The translations under genes and the position numbers were made by a program. A model generated the notes under the pieces. It was not told where the DNA came from, searched no databases, and was given only the letters and a program-made list of their open reading frames with translations. From NCBI RefSeq assembly GCF_023333585.1, contig NZ_JAIQZN010000060.1, forward strand, positions 1 to 37,698: DNA of 37,698 bases, written 5' to 3'. This stretch comes from Argonema antarcticum A004/B2 (GTDB lineage Bacteria > Cyanobacteriota > Cyanobacteriia > Cyanobacteriales > Aerosakkonemataceae). Shown here piece after piece: positions 33,594-37,698 of the stretch; within the stretch, counting starts at the first letter, position 1; every line of letters begins with the position of its first letter.

Positions 33594-34997
33594 TTAGGAG
33601 GGGGGAACTTTGTTTTCTGGCGCTTGTGAATTGCCTAAAATGAAATTAACAGTACGAGCGATCGCACTTTTTTCATGTTTCTGAATATATCGCAGAAAGA
33701 ATGATGCGATCGCAACTCCCACTAAACCAGCGCCTAAGCTGAATAGAAGAGAAAGTGTTAAGTGATGCGGCGGGTTTAGACCGAAAGAAGGTTGCAAGTG
33801 AACCGGAATTATGGTAAGTTTTTCGGTTGGTTTTGCTTCAAATATATAAGGTGATGCAGTAGCAGCAACTCCTGCAAAACCTATTCCTACACCGATAATG
33901 GCAATGGTATTTTGTAATTCGCGATCGCGTTTTTTTTCTGCTTTCTCATTATTTTGTAACGTTTGTTGGAGTTTGCGATCGATCTCAGCTTGTTCTATTT
34001 CTACTATACCTCGGATAGATGCGGTGAGTTGTTGTGCTAGTTCTTTGCGGGGACTCATGTAGTTGAGCCAGTACTGAATTTGTTTGAGAGAAATATCTCT
34101 TGTACGATCGCTAAATTTTTGCCACGAGTCTAGTTGAGAACCCGCGCTTAATAGTTTTTCGAGTAAATCTTTATAGATTAAATTATTAATTTCAATAGTA
34201 TTAACATAACCTTCTAATTCCCCGCAGTAAGCAGAATGCTTCAGAGCTAACAATGGTAATTTGTCTAACATGGCGCTAAATTTATCTAAGTTCTTATTTT
34301 TATCTGCAACATCAACTACAAATTTTTTAATTTCTTTCTCTATTTCCTGAGAAACCTTCAGAGCATCTTGATAGCTAAGTTTGGCTTCTCGATCGACAAA
34401 TTTGATTTTATGGTAGCTACAGAGTAAATCAGCGATATCTTCATAGTGTTTTGATAATTTGTTTACACCATTTTCATCCTGATAATTTAGCAAAACTAGA
34501 ATATGACAGACGGGTTCTTTAGTGTTTGCGGTACTTTGACAAAAGTATTCAAATAGAGGAATGCCTAATAAATTGCTTGTATTAGTTCCAGATATCTTGT
34601 CATTTTTATACTGAGTGTTTTTTAAGAAATTTCTTACGCAGCTATCTGCTAAAGCTTGGGTAGCTTCCGCTTTATGGGTAACTTCGCCATAAATACCGAT
34701 CGTTTGACCGATCGAGGCGTTAATATTTTGAGGTAAAAATGCGGTGGGATTAAATCGATCGATTTCGTCAGGTGTCAAATCTGTTTTTGGGTCAAAGAAA
34801 GTTAGGTCGGTAAAATAGGTGTCGTGAAGTAGCCGGGTTATTAGTTCATTCTTTATTTCCGCTCCAATTTGGTTTTTTAATTTTTCTTGAAGTTCTTCAC
34901 CAAAAGATTTAGCTTCGCTTTCAGTAGCTCGATCGGGTGGATCGTCGAAAGTGCGAGCGAGGTGAAAAGCGTAGAGAGTAAGTGTGCAATTTTTCAT
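33594..34997 (-). CDS. Membrane-anchored helical protein of the CHAT cluster, unknown function
   Basis: 467 residues. Residues 1-340 are soluble and strongly helical (KSFGEELQEKLKNQ, QEIEKEIKKFVVDVADK), with a coiled-coil stretch at about 330-358 (IEQAEIDRKLQQTLQNNEKAE). Two transmembrane helices follow: about 361-383 and 413-438, separated by a proline-rich extracytoplasmic-looking segment, and a short basic tail. No enzymatic motif was seen and I do not recognise the family. It lies 7 bp downstream of the DUF29 gene and 21 bp upstream of the tRNA nucleotidyltransferase gene. In a CHAT context it is a candidate protease target or membrane effector (inference). Confidence 0.7.
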   Translation of the reverse strand: MKNCTLTLYAFHLARTFDDPPDRATESEAKSFGEELQEKLKNQIGAEIKNELITRLLHDTYFTDLTFFDPKTDLTPDEIDRFNPTAFLPQNINASIGQTIGIYGEVTHKAEATQALADSCVRNFLKNTQYKNDKISGTNTSNLLGIPLFEYFCQSTANTKEPVCHILVLLNYQDENGVNKLSKHYEDIADLLCSYHKIKFVDREAKLSYQDALKVSQEIEKEIKKFVVDVADKNKNLDKFSAMLDKLPLLALKHSAYCGELEGYVNTIEINNLIYKDLLEKLLSAGSQLDSWQKFSDRTRDISLKQIQYWLNYMSPRKELAQQLTASIRGIVEIEQAEIDRKLQQTLQNNEKAEKKRDRELQNTIAIIGVGIGFAGVAATASPYIFEAKPTEKLTIIPVHLQPSFGLNPPHHLTLSLLFSLGAGLVGVAIASFFLRYIQKHEKSAIARTVNFILGNSQAPENKVPPS

Positions 34998-35004
34998 AGC
35001 CGAT

Positions 35005-35451
35005 CTATTGAGTATTTTCGGGAAATTCGCTAGAAGTAATCAAAGCTAAAGCATTAGCTATAATGTCATCTTCTTTAACCATTGTTTTTAGTTGTTGCGC
35101 TTCATAAATGCCTTCAAGAATTTCTAAAGCAGCGCCGTCAAGAGCAGAAGAATAGGCTTCAATCAGAGTCTCTTCTAATTCTTCTAAATTCAGATAGCAT
35201 CCGTTAGATTGGAGACGTTTATTGAGCCGCTTTATGTTTCTAAGTGAGTTTCTAATTGAAGTATCCCAAGAGCGAGTTGTCCGGTTTTCTACTTTTTGTT
35301 TGATTAGATGCAATAGCAAAATTACTGCAAAACTGTAAATGTTATTGATGATATCTTTTTTGCTCATTTCGGCAATTTCTTCGGCAATAACTAGAGCGCC
35401 TTTAATATCGCCTTGGAGTAAAAGCTGTTTCAGTTCTAAGATTTCTTCCAT
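35005..35451 (-). CDS. DUF29 family protein
   Basis: 148 residues, helical. It matches the DUF29 pattern found widely in cyanobacteria: MEEILELKQLLLQGDIKGAL, AVILLLHLIKQKVENRTTRSWD, SIRNSLRNIKRLNKR, then EEAYSSALDGAALEI...YE. DUF29 has no proven function and is often present in many copies. It lies in the middle of the CHAT cluster, 16 bp after the small acidic gene and 7 bp before the membrane protein gene, no ribosome site of note. It may be an adaptor, or a passenger. Confidence 0.85.
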   Translation of the reverse strand: MEEILELKQLLLQGDIKGALVIAEEIAEMSKKDIINNIYSFAVILLLHLIKQKVENRTTRSWDTSIRNSLRNIKRLNKRLQSNGCYLNLEELEETLIEAYSSALDGAALEILEGIYEAQQLKTMVKEDDIIANALALITSSEFPENTQ

Positions 35452-35467
35452 TGGTTAAAAAGGGAAA

Positions 35468-35836
35468 TTAGGAGGGTGATTGTTTGGATGGATCGAGGGG
35501 TTTGTGTATATGAATTTCGTTTTTCAATTTTTCCAGAAGCGTAGGATCGCCAGTAGGTTTATCTGAACTTTCTACGGGGGGTTTGGAACCACCAATGCCG
35601 AGATGTGCGTTTAGGGATGCAAGGGATGTTGTAGGTTTTAAGTAGGTTTTGTGGGCGGTTTTAACATCAGGATGCAATTTGAGCCAATCAGAAATTTTTC
35701 CCCAAATTTCTTCATCATCATCTTCTAGTATTTCATCGGCTATTTCTGCTAATTCCATCCAGTCTGTTTCAGTAAAAAGAGCGGATTGGTTTTTCATAAC
35801 TTCGATAAAACAATTTACATTTTTTTGATGAACCAT
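35468..35836 (-). CDS. Small acidic protein of the CHAT cluster
   Basis: 122 residues. An acidic helical N-terminal half (ETDWMELAEIADEILEDDDEEIWGKISDWLKLHPDV), then a Pro/Ser/Gly-rich, probably disordered, C-terminal half ending SKQSPS. No family recognised. AAAGGAG lies 7 bp before the ATG at 35836; the start codon is two bases after the stop of the CHAT gene, so translation is probably coupled. The open frame to 35881 is overlap with the CHAT gene. The two-part design (interaction helix plus flexible tail) would suit a regulator or a substrate of the protease, but that is speculation. Confidence 0.7.
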   Translation of the reverse strand: MVHQKNVNCFIEVMKNQSALFTETDWMELAEIADEILEDDDEEIWGKISDWLKLHPDVKTAHKTYLKPTTSLASLNAHLGIGGSKPPVESSDKPTGDPTLLEKLKNEIHIHKPLDPSKQSPS

Positions 35837-35838
35837 GA

Positions 35839-37698
35839 TTAAACTCCTTTGCCGATAGCACAGAAAGCTGCCCAATAACAAGGTGAATTGAATAGTTGAA
35901 AACCAGCGCCCATATCTTTTTCGTCTTCTTCGAGGATGCTTGCTAGTTCTTCTTGCCAGACATCCTCTAGTTTAGAGTTGGGGAGCCAATCTTGTAGTCC
36001 TTTAATTGTAACATCTCGGAGCCATTTTTGCGACTGATTCAGGGCGAGAGCGATGTTATTAGATTGTTCAAGTTCTTCGTAGAACTTGGTCATCTGTAGA
36101 GAAGCAGCAAGGGCGCTCACTGTCCATAAACTACCGATAATATTATGGCTTCCTGCTAACATGAAACCACTGGGTAAACCGATGTATTCGTCACTATTAC
36201 TGTTGAAGTCGGTAAAACTTGTTTCGCAGGCGGACATGGTGACAAGTCGGCAATTTTTTAGGTCAAAGTGAGCGATAATATCGGCGAGGGTGAGGTTGCC
36301 ATCGGCTAACTGTAAGCCTGAATCTAAGGGTGAATTAGGATCGAAGAAACCATGACAGTAGAAAAATAAACTGTTGGTTGTTTTCAGTTGGGGATTTGCG
36401 TCTGTTTTCCCTGAGTCATTAAGGTTTAGTAAGGCGGATCTTTTAGCGTGCTTTTCTTTGAAAACTATCGCCGCTTTAAATTGTTTTTTGATTGCGTTAA
36501 CAACTCCATAATCTCCATTATTTTCCTTATACAAGTCTTCTGTGGGGGTTTGGATGGCGAATAAACTATCGAATAGTCGCGATGGTTGTTGTTGGACTTT
36601 GTGGAGTAATTGACAACTGGGGGTATACCGAACTCCGTCATCGAAGCAGTCAATCAGATAGGGATTTAGAGGGCAACTTTCGTTATTGCGGTGAAAGCGT
36701 TGCCAATTTTCCCCGCTGACAGGTAAGGCGTGGATAGGGAAAAGGTGCAGGTAGCGGTGGGGAATCAGGATTAGTTTATTGCAGGTGTCGGGAATGGAAT
36801 TGAGTATTTCATCAATGTGGAGAATTTGAGCTAGGGTTTTGAGACGTTCGCCTAAAGGGTTTTCCCATTTTTCATGGCGTAGTTGCTTGAATTTTTCAAA
36901 TCGTTCTTCTTGAGGTAAATTTTCATCAACCTTTGGATAATATTTGTCTAAATATTCATTTCTCCAATTAATTAATTTATCTAGATCGGACTCAGGAAAG
37001 GATAAAATTTTGGGCTGAGAGTTATCATTATTGATGATGAAGACACAAAACCTATCGGCTAAAATGTACCATTCTACAATTGCTGTTTTTTCATCTGCTA
37101 ATTGCTTAATTTCACCAAAATTTAACGGTCTATAAGGATATTTGGCAGCTAAATCTTGGCGTAGTTGGTTGATGATGTCATAATTTTTTTCTTCAGCTTG
37201 TTTTAACCGTTGATTTTCTTCTGCAATTCTCAGTTTTAACTGTTGCAATTCTTGGCGTACTTCAGGGGGTATTTCTCCTTGGGGATACAAATCTTTCACC
37301 GATAGCAACTCTATCAAGTTTTGCCCTTTGGAACGTTCGGCAAATTCCACAGCTTCGGTGTAGCGTTGTAGTTCGATGCAAACTTCTACCATACCCAGAT
37401 AAAGTTGATTCCATTCTTCGGCTAATTTCTGTTTGGTTTCATCCACAAATTGAATCTCACCCCGTAGAAATTCTACTGTTTCAATTGCTGGGGCATAAGT
37501 ATCATAAGCGAGTTGCCATTGCTGGTTAGTGCAGTACAGATTACCTAAATTAAACAAAGTTTCTGTATAACCTTGCGGGAAAGCCTCACGAGTTCTGATA
37601 GTTAAAGCCTTTTTATAAGACTCGATCGCTTTCTCTAGATTATCTGCCCTCTCTCCCCTGATTCTGTCACTGTAGGCAGTTGCCAGATTATTTTGCGT
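35839..37698 (-). CDS. TPR-CHAT (caspase-like) protease, N-terminus outside the window
   Basis: The gene is cut by the window edge: the frame is open to 37698 (TQNNLATAYSDRIRG...NLEKAIESYKKAL), where TPR motifs are visible. Two to three TPR units and a coiled stretch (EVRQELQQLKLRIAEENQRL) precede a CHAT domain of about 400 residues. The catalytic dyad is intact: His in FFYCHGFFD (codon 36352-36354) and Cys in VTMSACETSF (codon 36226-36228). The C-terminal FNSPCYWAAF motif is typical of CHAT. CHAT domains are clan CD cysteine proteases that, in bacteria, act in conflict systems by cleaving partner proteins. It is the first visible gene of a four-gene run with two-base spacing to the next. Confidence 0.88.
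   Translation of the reverse strand, partial: TQNNLATAYSDRIRGERADNLEKAIESYKKALTIRTREAFPQGYTETLFNLGNLYCTNQQWQLAYDTYAPAIETVEFLRGEIQFVDETKQKLAEEWNQLYLGMVEVCIELQRYTEAVEFAERSKGQNLIELLSVKDLYPQGEIPPEVRQELQQLKLRIAEENQRLKQAEEKNYDIINQLRQDLAAKYPYRPLNFGEIKQLADEKTAIVEWYILADRFCVFIINNDNSQPKILSFPESDLDKLINWRNEYLDKYYPKVDENLPQEERFEKFKQLRHEKWENPLGERLKTLAQILHIDEILNSIPDTCNKLILIPHRYLHLFPIHALPVSGENWQRFHRNNESCPLNPYLIDCFDDGVRYTPSCQLLHKVQQQPSRLFDSLFAIQTPTEDLYKENNGDYGVVNAIKKQFKAAIVFKEKHAKRSALLNLNDSGKTDANPQLKTTNSLFFYCHGFFDPNSPLDSGLQLADGNLTLADIIAHFDLKNCRLVTMSACETSFTDFNSNSDEYIGLPSGFMLAGSHNIIGSLWTVSALAASLQMTKFYEELEQSNNIALALNQSQKWLRDVTIKGLQDWLPNSKLEDVWQEELASILEEDEKDMGAGFQLFNSPCYWAAFCAIGKGV

Noticed and set aside
33594-34997. 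Gasdermin identity for the two-TM protein of the CHAT cluster
   Set aside because: Bacterial gasdermins lack two C-terminal transmembrane helices and coiled coils of this kind; no gasdermin-like beta pattern was seen.

Overview
The window reads as chromosomal DNA of a filamentous cyanobacterium, most likely of the Oscillatoriales (Microcoleus/Oscillatoria type). This is an inference from HIP1-type GCGATCGC octamers scattered throughout, cyanobacterial marker genes (clpC, a DUF1825 protein, an apocarotenoid-type carotenoid oxygenase, a DHH-CBS-tRNA nucleotidyltransferase fusion), and heptameric tandem repeats and palindromic intergenic repeats typical of these genomes. I saw no tRNA, rRNA or CRISPR array.

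Layout. 1-4050: a collapsed IS200/IS605-type TnpB element ends at the start codon of rimI, followed by clpC and a good terminator. 4054-8320: a lower-GC stretch with an FAD oxidoreductase, an unusual HEAT-repeat protein carrying two LeuA regulatory-type domains, and a transglutaminase-like protein. 8320-9430: mostly non-coding, with one small conserved-looking gene. 9427-14240: lepB, repeats, a comEA-like HhH gene and a TM2/SHOCT gene on the minus strand, a DUF1825 gene, and a class A penicillin-binding protein. 14240-19600: tyrS-pyrF, a secreted protein whose start lies in a MITE, an aldo/keto reductase and a carotenoid oxygenase. 19939-26206: a plus-strand signalling block (HisKA-EAL; REC-wHTH-HPt-REC-REC-GGDEF; single REC), then a phosphoribosyltransferase and an alpha/beta hydrolase. 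26295-30414: a stand-alone adenylation-carrier-thioesterase protein and a GT2 glycosyltransferase. 30714-37698: five closely packed minus-strand genes: TPR-CHAT protease (its 5' part lies beyond the window), a small acidic protein, DUF29, a membrane-anchored coiled-coil protein, and the DHH-CBS-tRNA nucleotidyltransferase.

How they work together. The signalling block pairs a probable c-di-GMP phosphodiesterase carrying a histidine-kinase dimerisation/phosphoacceptor domain with a multi-receiver diguanylate cyclase that is also a winged-helix DNA-binding regulator and has its own HPt histidine. It looks like one phosphorelay-controlled c-di-GMP switch. The CHAT cluster has the composition of a protease-plus-membrane-partner conflict or stress system (inference). 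The HEAT-LeuA protein looks like a sensor built from an amino-acid-binding regulatory domain detached from its enzyme (inference).

A recurring theme is that small repeats sit exactly on gene boundaries. They contribute the start codon of rimI, the start of the secreted protein, the stop of the hydrolase and the tyrS-pyrF spacer. Two repeat types also lie in frame inside the tRNA nucleotidyltransferase fusion.
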